32,257 nt of DNA, taken from Bacteroidales bacterium. GTDB lineage: Bacteria > Bacteroidota > Bacteroidia > Bacteroidales > UBA932. A program made the translations under genes and the position numbers. The notes below the pieces were generated by a model, which saw only the letters and a program-made list of their open reading frames with translations, searched no databases and was not told where the DNA came from. Shown here piece after piece: positions 1-7,968 of the stretch (its first letter is position 1; each line of letters opens with the position of its first letter). The DNA is taken from the NCBI GenBank assembly GCA_028686425.1, contig JAQUBZ010000010.1:39585-71841 (forward strand). Reading direction: 5' to 3'.

Positions 1-116
1 CCGCATCAGAGGACCGCACGGAGGCCGTGTGTTCAAGAGTAACGCAGAACACGGCAAGGCCGGGAGTGCGTGAACCTTCCCCCCAAGGGGGAATTTAAAG
101 GGGGTCAAAAAAAGAG
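1..116. other. GC-rich non-coding end of window
   Basis: I see no credible gene here. The stretch is clearly richer in G and C than the rest of the window. It lies just beyond the 3' end of tmRNA, a position where mobile elements often integrate. It contains a short G/C hairpin (listed separately) and a T run on the tmRNA strand immediately after the tmRNA 3' end. The first 100 bases read open in one plus-strand frame and stop at about 96, but the peptide resembles no family I know, and such open frames are expected in GC-rich sequence. Confidence 0.5.
77..93. repeat. G/C hairpin, possible dispersed intergenic repeat
   Basis: TTCCCCC at 77-83 and GGGGGAA at 87-93 form a perfect 7-bp inverted repeat around a 3-base loop. 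A further GGGGG follows at about 100-104 after an AT-rich spacer. Bacteroidales genomes carry many short intergenic repeats of this look, so a dispersed repeat is likely, but only one copy is in the window. It could also help end tmRNA transcription, although the T run lies before the hairpin in that direction, not after it. Confidence 0.4.
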
Positions 117-510
117 TGGAGATGGGCGGACTCGAACCGCCGTCCAAACAAAGCGCCCGAAAGCTTTCTACATACTTATCCTTCTCTTGATTGTCGGGAG
201 ATAACTGCCTGCAGGCCGGCCATTATTTCCGTATCCTCGTAATCTTAGTGCACTTTAGAGGAGTAGATGCACGCAGTAAACTTGAATGATACCCCGATTG
301 CCGGACATAGTTCACGTAAAGTCGGGCGGGATACTCGTCGCAACTGCCCTGGGCAGCGCGATTAAGGAGTCGGACTATGTCAGACTACGCAGCGAGTGCA
401 TAATTGTTATTGCCAGTTAATGGCTTGAGATCTGAGATTAACGAGCCGGGTCACGAAGCTCGGTATGCTTACCTTCTGACATCATTTGCTGTCAAAACCA
501 AAACATCCCC
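117..510 (-). ncRNA. ssrA: tmRNA (transfer-messenger RNA)
   Basis: tmRNA rescues stalled ribosomes by acting as an alanine tRNA and then as a short mRNA encoding a degradation tag. On the minus strand the 5' end GGGGATG pairs with CATCTCC at the 3' end to form a 7-bp acceptor stem with one G-U pair. A TTTTGACA element follows the 5' end, as in other tmRNAs, and a T arm with GGCGG/CCGCC around TTCGAGT precedes the acceptor strand. The discriminator base is A and CCA is not encoded. The length of about 394 nt is normal for the order. The tag reading frame is at 385-414. A possible -7 box, CATCTTTG on the minus strand (533-540), lies about 23 nt upstream of the mature 5' end and is one base off the TAnnTTTG consensus. 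Confidence 0.95.
385..414 (-). other. tmRNA proteolysis-tag reading frame
   Basis: The frame reads GGC AAT AAC AAT TAT GCA CTC GCT GCG TAG, giving tag (A)GNNNYALAA, where the first alanine comes from the charged tmRNA. From memory, related Bacteroidales tags are of the GENNYALAA or GETNYALAA type, so the ending is standard, and asparagine replaces the acidic residue at the second encoded position. The resume codon is inferred by matching tag length to those relatives. Confidence 0.85.
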
Positions 511-563
511 AATATTTCAAACAACTTCACCGCAAAGATGCAAAAAATAAACCGAACGTTGCA

Positions 564-1934
564 TCAATCCACCATAATTTCCGAAAAACTTTTGGAATAC
601 TCTTCGCCATAGAGCGTGAGATATTCCTTTGTATAGTTGCTATATAGCTGTTTAGCAAGCGTATGCTTGCCAATTTCTTTGAAAGCCTTACATTTGTATT
701 CCAGTCCGATTTCACTCAATGGATCAAACACAAACAGGGCATCACAAATTTGTATTATCAAATTGGTTTCGTCTTTGACATTTAGTCCGGTAATATAACT
801 TGACAATATAGTTATGACAGAGTCCGATATATCCGATTTGATGGAATCAAGCCATTCTGCATCAAAATTATTAATGAATTGCCCTTTCTCCACAATAAAG
901 AGCAATCGTCTTACATCTCCCTTTGAGACGATACCTTTGGACATTATCTGCAAAAATTGAAGATAATCTATATCGATTCCCGATATTTCAATTTTCCAAT
1001 AGCCGCTTTCTCCAACTATTTTACAATCTCCAATGTTGTTGATAAGGTTTCTGAGTTTGTTGAAATAAACACATCTGTTGTTATTGGCACTTTGCTCACT
1101 TTTGTCATACCATAAAATTGACTTTAATGATTCGGAAGAGACACCCTTGCCATTTGAATGGCAGATCAGCAGAAAAAACAATTCTTTCAGAATAGGAGAG
1201 AACTTGCTTGAAATATTAATTCCGTCTTTAGAATAAGCCCTGAAATCGCCGAATAATGAGATTTCGGATACTTTTTCCCCTTCTTCTTTTATAAATTCTC
1301 TATGCCTGACGGTAATATTCTGTTCTTTTGCATCTTTTTCCGCCTTGTCTCTCTTTTTGTTCTGTCTGTGTATATAGGCAAATACTATGATGTCAAATAG
1401 AATTATTGCCACAATCCAGATAAATTCATTTCGGTTTTTATTGTCGATGACGGTTTCGAGTATCTCAAATGTCACTAAATCTATGCAATCGGCAGATGGA
1501 AATGGTGTTATTGTCAATCTGCTTCCCGAAATATTCAAATTGTCGATATTGTCAAAAACAATGGTGTCCGAACTGCCGATAATTATACAATTTTTCTTTA
1601 CCTTATCTATTGAAATATTGTACCTTATAGTATCATTGACTGTAATTATCCTATCAGAATACTCTCTAATTCGTCTTGTCTCTTTTTCCGAGATGAAAGA
1701 GATATAAGTTTCGTTTTCCTGGGAGTACTCATAAATAATGGAACATAACAATAAATTGTTTTGAGAAATGGACACTATTTGTTCATACATACTCCCTTTA
1801 AAATTGTCATTCGGAGAAAATACAATCTCAATGGAATATACGTCGGCAGGTGAAACAATTCGACTGTTTTCAGCTCCGAATAATAATTGTATCGACATCA
1901 ACAATATTGCAACGACTATAATAATATGTCTCAT
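564..1934 (-). CDS. membrane-anchored SARP-like transcriptional regulator
   Basis: The 456-residue protein starts with a signal peptide (about 1-21). It then has an extracytoplasmic domain rich in beta-strand-like segments (about 22-168), one TM helix (about 171-188) and a Lys/Glu-rich linker. Residues about 226-318 resemble an OmpR/SARP-type winged helix, with FGDF, a stretch like 'LFFLLICHSNGKGVSSESL', ILW and NNNRCVYFNKLRNLI. Residues about 322-450 form a helical region like the BTAD domain of SARP regulators. The layout implies an external signal passed to a membrane-tethered DNA-binding domain, the reverse order of ToxR. The gene diverges from the SusC/SusD unit, so it probably controls that unit. 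The periplasmic domain may be lectin-like (LamG fold), which is a guess. ATG 1932-1934 begins the hydrophobic leader. Confidence 0.75.
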   Translation of the reverse strand: MRHIIIVVAILLMSIQLLFGAENSRIVSPADVYSIEIVFSPNDNFKGSMYEQIVSISQNNLLLCSIIYEYSQENETYISFISEKETRRIREYSDRIITVNDTIRYNISIDKVKKNCIIIGSSDTIVFDNIDNLNISGSRLTITPFPSADCIDLVTFEILETVIDNKNRNEFIWIVAIILFDIIVFAYIHRQNKKRDKAEKDAKEQNITVRHREFIKEEGEKVSEISLFGDFRAYSKDGINISSKFSPILKELFFLLICHSNGKGVSSESLKSILWYDKSEQSANNNRCVYFNKLRNLINNIGDCKIVGESGYWKIEISGIDIDYLQFLQIMSKGIVSKGDVRRLLFIVEKGQFINNFDAEWLDSIKSDISDSVITILSSYITGLNVKDETNLIIQICDALFVFDPLSEIGLEYKCKAFKEIGKHTLAKQLYSNYTKEYLTLYGEEYSKSFSEIMVD

Positions 1935-1948
1935 CTCCTGTTTTTCTA

Positions 1949-1964
1949 CAAAAATAATATTATT
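1949..1964 (-). promoter_or_regulatory. -7 box of the regulator gene overlapping an AT palindrome
   Basis: On the minus strand TATTTTTG (1949-1956) matches the Bacteroidota -7 consensus TAnnTTTG exactly and sits 14 nt before the regulator's ATG. No TTTG is found at -33, and the implied leader is very short. A perfect 12-bp palindrome, AATAATATTATT (1953-1964), overlaps it in the 123-bp divergent spacer. It is a candidate operator, but AT-rich palindromes are common by chance. I find no convincing promoter for the plus-strand unit; the nearest is TAATTTTA just before 2041. Confidence 0.35.
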
Positions 1965-2057
1965 ATTGTAAATAATTATTTTTTTAAGGAGAAATTAAGG
2001 TATTTGTTAAGAAATTCATTCACTCTTTCTCGTAATTTTACAAAAGAATTAACTGAT

Positions 2058-3434
2058 ATGGTATTATTAGGAGGCTTAATAGCTATTCATTTAGTGGCAC
2101 TTACAATTTATATGCTGCTGAAGAAGTACAATGCTTCAATAACATTGCTTATAATGGGTATGGCAATGACATTAATAGCATTTTTACTAAATATTAATGG
2201 GCTTGTAAATACTAATGTGGATTTTATTCTGTTTACGCTCTTTGACAATATTGTTAATGCTTTTTCCGAACGCATTTCCGGAGTAGGTTTGATGGTTATG
2301 TTGCTTTGCGGATATGTTGAATATATGAAGAGAATAAAGGCAAGTGACGTATTTGTATATGTGATGATGCAGCCTTTATCGGTTTTTAAGAAGTACCCTT
2401 ACCTGGCGACAATACTTATTATTCCTATCGGACAGATTTTATCACTTGCGATTCCTTCAGCGGCAGGCGTTGCTCTGCTGCTCGTAGCTACAATTTATCC
2501 GCTGCTGCTTGGGCTGGGAATGAATAAAATGACAGCTTTGACGGCGATAGTAGCGTGTACATTGCTTGATTTCGGAGTAAACTCGCCTTGTTCTATAATG
2601 GCAGCAGAAGTACTTGGAATGGATATCGTTACCTATTTCAGCTATCAGATAAAGATTGTGATACCGATGTGCATTGTAATAATGGTAGTCTATCTCGTAT
2701 ATTATATATGGATTGACAAGTATCACAAACCGAATAGGATTCCGAAAGAAAAGACGGCCGAAATATCGGAATGGCGTAATATCGTTCCTTTGTATTATGC
2801 CGTACTGCCTGCACTTCCGTTGTTGCTTTCAATTATTTTTTCACGATTTCTACCATTGTCCGATAAGGGGTATTACCTTGATTTGAACGCATCTATCCTT
2901 CTCTCATTTTTTATAGCGGGGATTGCCGATATTTTCAGGAGACGCTCTGTAAAAGATGCTTTCTCTTCAATGACTATTTTCTGGCAGGGAATGGGGAAAA
3001 TATTTGCAACAGTTGTTGTTCTTATCGTTGCTGCCGATATATTTGCCGAAGGGCTGAGAAGTATCGGTTTTATAGATTCGATGATATCGGTTGCACAGTC
3101 ATTGAATCTCGGTAAGACGGGAATTACTATCATGCTCTCCCTTATGGCTTTCTTTTCGACTGCAATTACGGGAAGTGGGATTGCCTCTTTCGATGCCTAT
3201 CGGCAGATTGTCCCTGACGTTGCCATGCAATTCGGAATGGATCCGTTATCACTGATGATGCCGATTCAGATGATTTCCGGAATAGGAAGAGCAATAACAC
3301 CAATAGCAATTGTTATGATTGTGCTTTCTGAAGTGGGGGGAGTTTCCCCTTTCAAACTTGCCAAACACAATCTTATACCGATTGCTGCAATTGTAATAAT
3401 ACTGCTATTATATACGTTGAATATCAATTATTGA
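2058..3434 (+). CDS. DcuC-family C4-dicarboxylate transporter (divergent paralogue)
   Basis: This 458-residue inner-membrane protein has about a dozen hydrophobic segments. It aligns along its length with the protein at 9764-11146. Shared elements include FKKYPY, IPIGQ, SAAGVALLLVATIYPLL, FWQGMG, FATVV, LIVAADIF, GFIDS and a C-terminal GVSPFKLAKHN. These mark the DcuC family, which moves C4-dicarboxylates such as succinate, fumarate or aspartate. It departs from its paralogue where the other has GPGSANTALASQL (here VNSPCSIMAAEVL) and MGSGNAAFFSFGP (here ITGSGIASFDAYR), so the substrate may differ. An upstream ATG at 1887 would add 57 residues overlapping the divergent gene. ATG 2058 matches the paralogue's N-terminus and is preferred. 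It is the first gene of the unit, 26 nt before the next. Confidence 0.82.
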   Translation: MVLLGGLIAIHLVALTIYMLLKKYNASITLLIMGMAMTLIAFLLNINGLVNTNVDFILFTLFDNIVNAFSERISGVGLMVMLLCGYVEYMKRIKASDVFVYVMMQPLSVFKKYPYLATILIIPIGQILSLAIPSAAGVALLLVATIYPLLLGLGMNKMTALTAIVACTLLDFGVNSPCSIMAAEVLGMDIVTYFSYQIKIVIPMCIVIMVVYLVYYIWIDKYHKPNRIPKEKTAEISEWRNIVPLYYAVLPALPLLLSIIFSRFLPLSDKGYYLDLNASILLSFFIAGIADIFRRRSVKDAFSSMTIFWQGMGKIFATVVVLIVAADIFAEGLRSIGFIDSMISVAQSLNLGKTGITIMLSLMAFFSTAITGSGIASFDAYRQIVPDVAMQFGMDPLSLMMPIQMISGIGRAITPIAIVMIVLSEVGGVSPFKLAKHNLIPIAAIVIILLLYTLNINY

Positions 3435-3460
3435 CCGAATATTAACTATTAACACACAAT

Positions 3461-5002
3461 ATGTATAAAAAATTTCTCATCGTTTGCTTCTTGATGCTCT
3501 GTACTGCTTCCCTATTTGCGCAGATACAGAGCATGGAAGTGACACAAAAGTTTTATCCAAATCCGGATATGACTTTTTCTACTCCTACTCTGTCGATTGC
3601 ACAGGATAGATTTGCTTCCTATCAGGAGATTATGGAGTGGATAAGTTCAAGGGCTCTGAAAGATGACAGGATGTCTGTTGAAATGGTAGGTGTTTCTTCC
3701 AAAGGTAGAGAAATACCGATGATCAAACTTTCCAATAGAAATAATGATGCTTCCAAAATCAAAGTATGGATGCAGGGGGCAATTCACGGTAATGAACCGG
3801 CAGGGGCGGAAGGATTGTTTATGCTTACCGACTATATTCTGAATAACGAAGCAGGAGGAAAGTATCTTGACAAAATCGACCTCTATATTTTGCCTATGGC
3901 CAATATTGACGGATATTTCGCCGATACAAGAGCATCGGCGGATGGGTATGATTTAAATCGTGACCAGACTAAATTTGCTGATAAAGAGAGTGTTATTATT
4001 AAAAAAGCGTTTATGGCGGTTAATCCCGATGTGGCTATAGATTTTCACGAATTCAGTCCTATCAGAAAAGAGGTGGCTTTCATTGGGGAAAAAGGCGGGG
4101 CAATATATTACGATGTATTATTTCTTCCAACAGGTTATCCAAATGTTCCCAAGGCTCTTAGGAAGGCTACCATCAAGTATTTGCAGACTCCTGCCGAAAA
4201 AAAGCTGGATAAAGCGGGTTATTCGCACTTCTTCTATTTTTCTATAGATGATTCGGGAGAGGAACCGGTTCTGGCCAAGGGAGCCAAAAGTCCGCAATCA
4301 AGCTCCACCTCATATTCTTTGTCAAATGCAATATCTATTTTAGTGGAAATCAGGGGGATAAAGTTTGGGAGACTTTCTCTTGAGAGGAGGACCAACTCGG
4401 TATTTATAGTAGCTGAATCGGCCCTTGAACAAACTTACAACCATAGTAAGGCTATAAGAAAAATAGTTGACAAATCAATCAATCGTACTATTCAGAGGAG
4501 GGACAACATCAGCGTTACGGGAGTTTCTTCCGAAAAAAGACTTCCTGTACAATTTGTTGATTTTGCGACTAATGAGCTTGTTGAAAAGAACTTGCTCGTA
4601 AAAGACGCTCTTGAATACAAGAGCCTGATTGTTCGCGACAGACCTATTGGTTATATTATCGAGAAAGGAGAGGAGGCCGCGATAGACAATTTGAAAACAT
4701 TGGGAATAGACATTATCGAAATTGAAGAAGATTGGAATGCGGATGTGGAAAGTTACAAAGTTATCGAATACACTACGGCAAAGAAGAGCTGGGAGAAAAT
4801 TCATCGTGCTGCCGTAAAAACCGAAATCATTAAGCAGAATAAAATATTTCCGAAAGGATCTTATTGGATAAGATTGAATCAGGAAAATGCCAATTTCGCC
4901 GTTTCGGTGCTCGAACCCGAATCAGACAACGGATTTGTCACATTCAGAGTTATTGACACTGAAAAAGGTGAAATATTGCCTATACATCGTGTAATGAAAT
5001 AA
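3461..5002 (+). CDS. secreted M14-family zinc carboxypeptidase
   Basis: This 513-residue protein begins with a signal peptide (about 1-20, cleavage near LFA-Q) and has no lipobox, so it is periplasmic or secreted. The M14 active site is visible: zinc ligands H109 and E112 in HGNEPAGAEG and H196 in DFHE, the substrate-binding NR in YDLNRD (N166-R167), and a likely catalytic Glu at E296 in LVEIRG. The M14 domain covers about 50-330. The C-terminal 180 residues carry no motif I recognise. M14 enzymes usually remove C-terminal residues from peptides, and some act on peptidoglycan peptides or acyl-amino acids. Its place between a transporter and SusC suggests it trims the imported substrate. The exact specificity cannot be read from the sequence. 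Confidence 0.85.
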   Translation: MYKKFLIVCFLMLCTASLFAQIQSMEVTQKFYPNPDMTFSTPTLSIAQDRFASYQEIMEWISSRALKDDRMSVEMVGVSSKGREIPMIKLSNRNNDASKIKVWMQGAIHGNEPAGAEGLFMLTDYILNNEAGGKYLDKIDLYILPMANIDGYFADTRASADGYDLNRDQTKFADKESVIIKKAFMAVNPDVAIDFHEFSPIRKEVAFIGEKGGAIYYDVLFLPTGYPNVPKALRKATIKYLQTPAEKKLDKAGYSHFFYFSIDDSGEEPVLAKGAKSPQSSSTSYSLSNAISILVEIRGIKFGRLSLERRTNSVFIVAESALEQTYNHSKAIRKIVDKSINRTIQRRDNISVTGVSSEKRLPVQFVDFATNELVEKNLLVKDALEYKSLIVRDRPIGYIIEKGEEAAIDNLKTLGIDIIEIEEDWNADVESYKVIEYTTAKKSWEKIHRAAVKTEIIKQNKIFPKGSYWIRLNQENANFAVSVLEPESDNGFVTFRVIDTEKGEILPIHRVMK

Positions 5003-5021
5003 TATATCTAATCATAACTTT

Positions 5022-7949
5022 ATGAAAAAATTACTATTAATGCTAATACTGTCGGCTATTTCGATTGCCGCAGTCGCTCAAATCAAGGGAAAAGTAATTG
5101 ATGGAGCTAATGGCGAACCCTTTATGGGGGTCAGCGTATTGATAAAAGGGACTATGGTCGGGGCGGAAACTCAGGCTGATGGTTCTTTTACACTCCCTGC
5201 CCAAATAGGAGATATTGTCCTTTTTTCTTTTATCGGGTACCTTGAACAAGAGGTGAAAATTACAGATAACAGAGAATTGAATATAACTCTCATGCAGGAT
5301 ACCAATCTTATTACAGAAATTGTAGTGGTCGGTTACGGTTCGCAGAAGAAAAGCGATGTGACCGGTGCGGTTGCCTCATTCAATACCAAACAATTGGAAG
5401 AGAGGCCTAATGCAAATATCATTCAGACCCTTCAGGGAGCAATTGCAGGATTGAATATTTCAATGACAGGTTCGGATGCAGAAGGCTCTATGTCTTCTAC
5501 CAGGATCAGAAGCAATAATTCCATTTCTGCGTCAAACAAGCCTCTTATTATTTTGGACGGAATTCCTTTTTCGGGTTCGTGGTCCGAAATCAACTCAAAT
5601 GATGTCGAGTCTATTGAAGTATTGAAAGATGCCTCATCATCGGCAATTTACGGTGCAAGAGGCTCTAATGGTGTTATCTTGATTCAAACCAAGAAAGGTA
5701 AAGGCGAGAAGGTGGCTGTTTCATACAATGGTTACATATCCATGAACAAGGCCATCAATATTCCTCAAATGATGGATGGAGAAACATTTTTTCAGAGGAA
5801 AACGGAATCAGGCGGAGATATGACCATGACCGAAATTGAAATGCACGATAAGGGGCAATCTACGGATTGGCTTGGGCTTGCACTTCGCACAGGCTACAAA
5901 ATGCAGCATAACGTCTCTTTCAGAGGTGCTTCCAAGACCACCAGATATTATTTTTCTGCAAATATGAACGACAACAGAGGGATTGCCGTAAACGATGATT
6001 TTTCAAGATATTCATTGAGATTCAATCTGGAACAGGACCTCGGAAAATGGGTTAAATTCGGAACAAACACACGTTATGGATATTATGACAGAAGTGGTAA
6101 TAACATTAATTTCAGTAGTGCTTATCTGATGAATCCTCTTGGCTCTCCATATTACGAAGATGGCTCTCTGAGACTTCAGGTATGGGAAGACAATAATTAT
6201 GCAAACAACCCTTTAAGTGCACTCAATGAGCTTAATAACGACATTACCCGATCACTTGTCACAAACAATTACATAGATGTGAAATTTCCTGTTAAAGGGC
6301 TGACTTACAGGCTAAATACAGGTTATTCCTATAAAACTCGCCTATACCAGAATTATCAGGGGCTTGATACAGTCAACGGACTTGCAAATGGTGGTGTTTT
6401 GAATATTGCAAATACATACAGCGAAGATTGGCTGATTGAAAATATTCTTTCTTACACACGTGAATTCGGAAAGCATACAATTTTCCTGACGGGTCTATAT
6501 TCTGCTCAGTATGAGGATCGTATTGCTAATTCTATCGAAGCATCCAATTTTCCTAATGACGTTATGACCTATTGGCAGCCAAATAAAGCTGCATCTACTT
6601 CAACTTCTGCCTCAAGGACTACAATGACACACGTTTCTCAAATGATTCGTGCCAACTACAGTTACGATTCAAGGTATCTGTTCACATTTACGGCAAGAAG
6701 AGACGGATATTCCGCTTTTGGAGAGAACAAGAAATATGGTATATTTCCTTCAGTTGCATTGGGATGGAATGTTGTAAACGAGGATTTTGTAAAGGATTCA
6801 GGTTTCGGAAGACTATTCAATAATTTTAAGGTGAGACTTTCATGGGGCAAAAACGGAAATGAGGCGATTGACGCTTATTCCACTCTCCCTGTTTTGAGAG
6901 GAAAAAACTATCTTACAGATGACTACAGTGCGGCTTTCGGATTTTATCCTTCACAGCTTGCCTCACCTCTTCTCGGTTGGGAAACTACAACTTCTTTTAA
7001 TGCGGGGATCGATTTCGGCTTATTGAACAATAGAATTAAAGGTACGTTGGATTTATATACCACTAATACATACGATCTGTTGTTGTGGAGAACCATTCCG
7101 TCAATCAATGGTACAAGTTCTGTCCTTGAAAATATCGGAAAGACAAAAGGTCGGGGCATAGAATTTCAAGTATCGTCTGTAAATGTCACAAATAAGAATT
7201 TTACATGGAGTACCGATTTCAACATCGTCCATTCTTCATCTGAAATTGTGGATGTCGGTCTATATGACGATGCAGGAAATGCCATGGATGATATTGCTTC
7301 CGGCTGGTTTGTCGGCTATCCTGTAAGTGTCAATTATGACTATTTGTTTGACGGTATTCACCAGGTGGGAGAGAGTGTTTCATATACATCTCCTCTCTCG
7401 CAGCCAGGTTATGTAAAGTATTGGGATCTTGATGGTGACGGAGTGATTGATACTGAAGACAGAGGCATTATCGGAAGTCGTGAGCCGTCATTTACATTTG
7501 GAATGAATAATACATTCTTCTACAAAAACCTCTCTCTTTCTATATTTGTAAATGGCTCGGTAGGAGCAACTTATCCAAATTATTTACTATCAACTCACAC
7601 TTTGTCGTACAGACAGAACCAGTTGAACAAGGAGTTCTGGACAGAGGCAAATCCTATTAATACCTATCCTGCAAATATTGGAGACGGTTCGGTTAACACT
7701 AAACGTATGGACTTTTATGAAAAGACTGATTATCTGAGAATTAAAGATGTCAGCCTTGCGTACAGATTTCCAGAAAAGATTTCCAAAAAGATAGCTTTGA
7801 GCAGACTTGAAGTCTATATCAATGCAAAGAATTTATATACTTGGACTTCGTGGTCAGGTCTTGACCCTGAATTTGTTTCATCGGGAAGCAATCAGAGGGC
7901 TATTCCTCAGACTTTGGAACTATTGTTTGGTTTAAGATTCGATTTTTAA
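5022..7949 (+). CDS. SusC/RagA-type TonB-dependent outer-membrane transporter
   Basis: The 975-residue protein has a signal peptide (about 1-19) and an N-terminal carboxypeptidase-regulatory-like beta domain (about 21-97, from GKVIDGANGEPFMGVSV). It then has the EIVVVGYGSQKKSDVTGAV segment, the plug with PLIILDGIPF and the family signature YGARGSNGVILIQTKKGKG (about 207-227), and a long beta-barrel ending in aromatic DF. It forms the pore of a SusCD importer powered by TonB. The partner SusD follows after 19 nt. SusCD pairs take up glycans, but RagAB of Porphyromonas gingivalis takes up peptides. The peptidase genes on either side favour a peptide-like ligand here. Length and domains look complete. 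Confidence 0.95.
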   Translation: MKKLLLMLILSAISIAAVAQIKGKVIDGANGEPFMGVSVLIKGTMVGAETQADGSFTLPAQIGDIVLFSFIGYLEQEVKITDNRELNITLMQDTNLITEIVVVGYGSQKKSDVTGAVASFNTKQLEERPNANIIQTLQGAIAGLNISMTGSDAEGSMSSTRIRSNNSISASNKPLIILDGIPFSGSWSEINSNDVESIEVLKDASSSAIYGARGSNGVILIQTKKGKGEKVAVSYNGYISMNKAINIPQMMDGETFFQRKTESGGDMTMTEIEMHDKGQSTDWLGLALRTGYKMQHNVSFRGASKTTRYYFSANMNDNRGIAVNDDFSRYSLRFNLEQDLGKWVKFGTNTRYGYYDRSGNNINFSSAYLMNPLGSPYYEDGSLRLQVWEDNNYANNPLSALNELNNDITRSLVTNNYIDVKFPVKGLTYRLNTGYSYKTRLYQNYQGLDTVNGLANGGVLNIANTYSEDWLIENILSYTREFGKHTIFLTGLYSAQYEDRIANSIEASNFPNDVMTYWQPNKAASTSTSASRTTMTHVSQMIRANYSYDSRYLFTFTARRDGYSAFGENKKYGIFPSVALGWNVVNEDFVKDSGFGRLFNNFKVRLSWGKNGNEAIDAYSTLPVLRGKNYLTDDYSAAFGFYPSQLASPLLGWETTTSFNAGIDFGLLNNRIKGTLDLYTTNTYDLLLWRTIPSINGTSSVLENIGKTKGRGIEFQVSSVNVTNKNFTWSTDFNIVHSSSEIVDVGLYDDAGNAMDDIASGWFVGYPVSVNYDYLFDGIHQVGESVSYTSPLSQPGYVKYWDLDGDGVIDTEDRGIIGSREPSFTFGMNNTFFYKNLSLSIFVNGSVGATYPNYLLSTHTLSYRQNQLNKEFWTEANPINTYPANIGDGSVNTKRMDFYEKTDYLRIKDVSLAYRFPEKISKKIALSRLEVYINAKNLYTWTSWSGLDPEFVSSGSNQRAIPQTLELLFGLRFDF

Positions 7950-7968
7950 TGAATAAGGAGATAAAACA

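Noticed and set aside
2010-2046. Possible promoter of the transporter-SusCD unit (TTTG with TAATTTTA)
   Set aside because: The spacer is about 26 nt instead of 19-21 and the -7 box has a mismatch, so it is not called as a promoter.
1887-2057. 57-residue N-terminal extension of the first DcuC-like transporter
   Set aside because: It overlaps the start of the divergent regulator gene, has no family resemblance, and the paralogue begins at the position equivalent to 2058.
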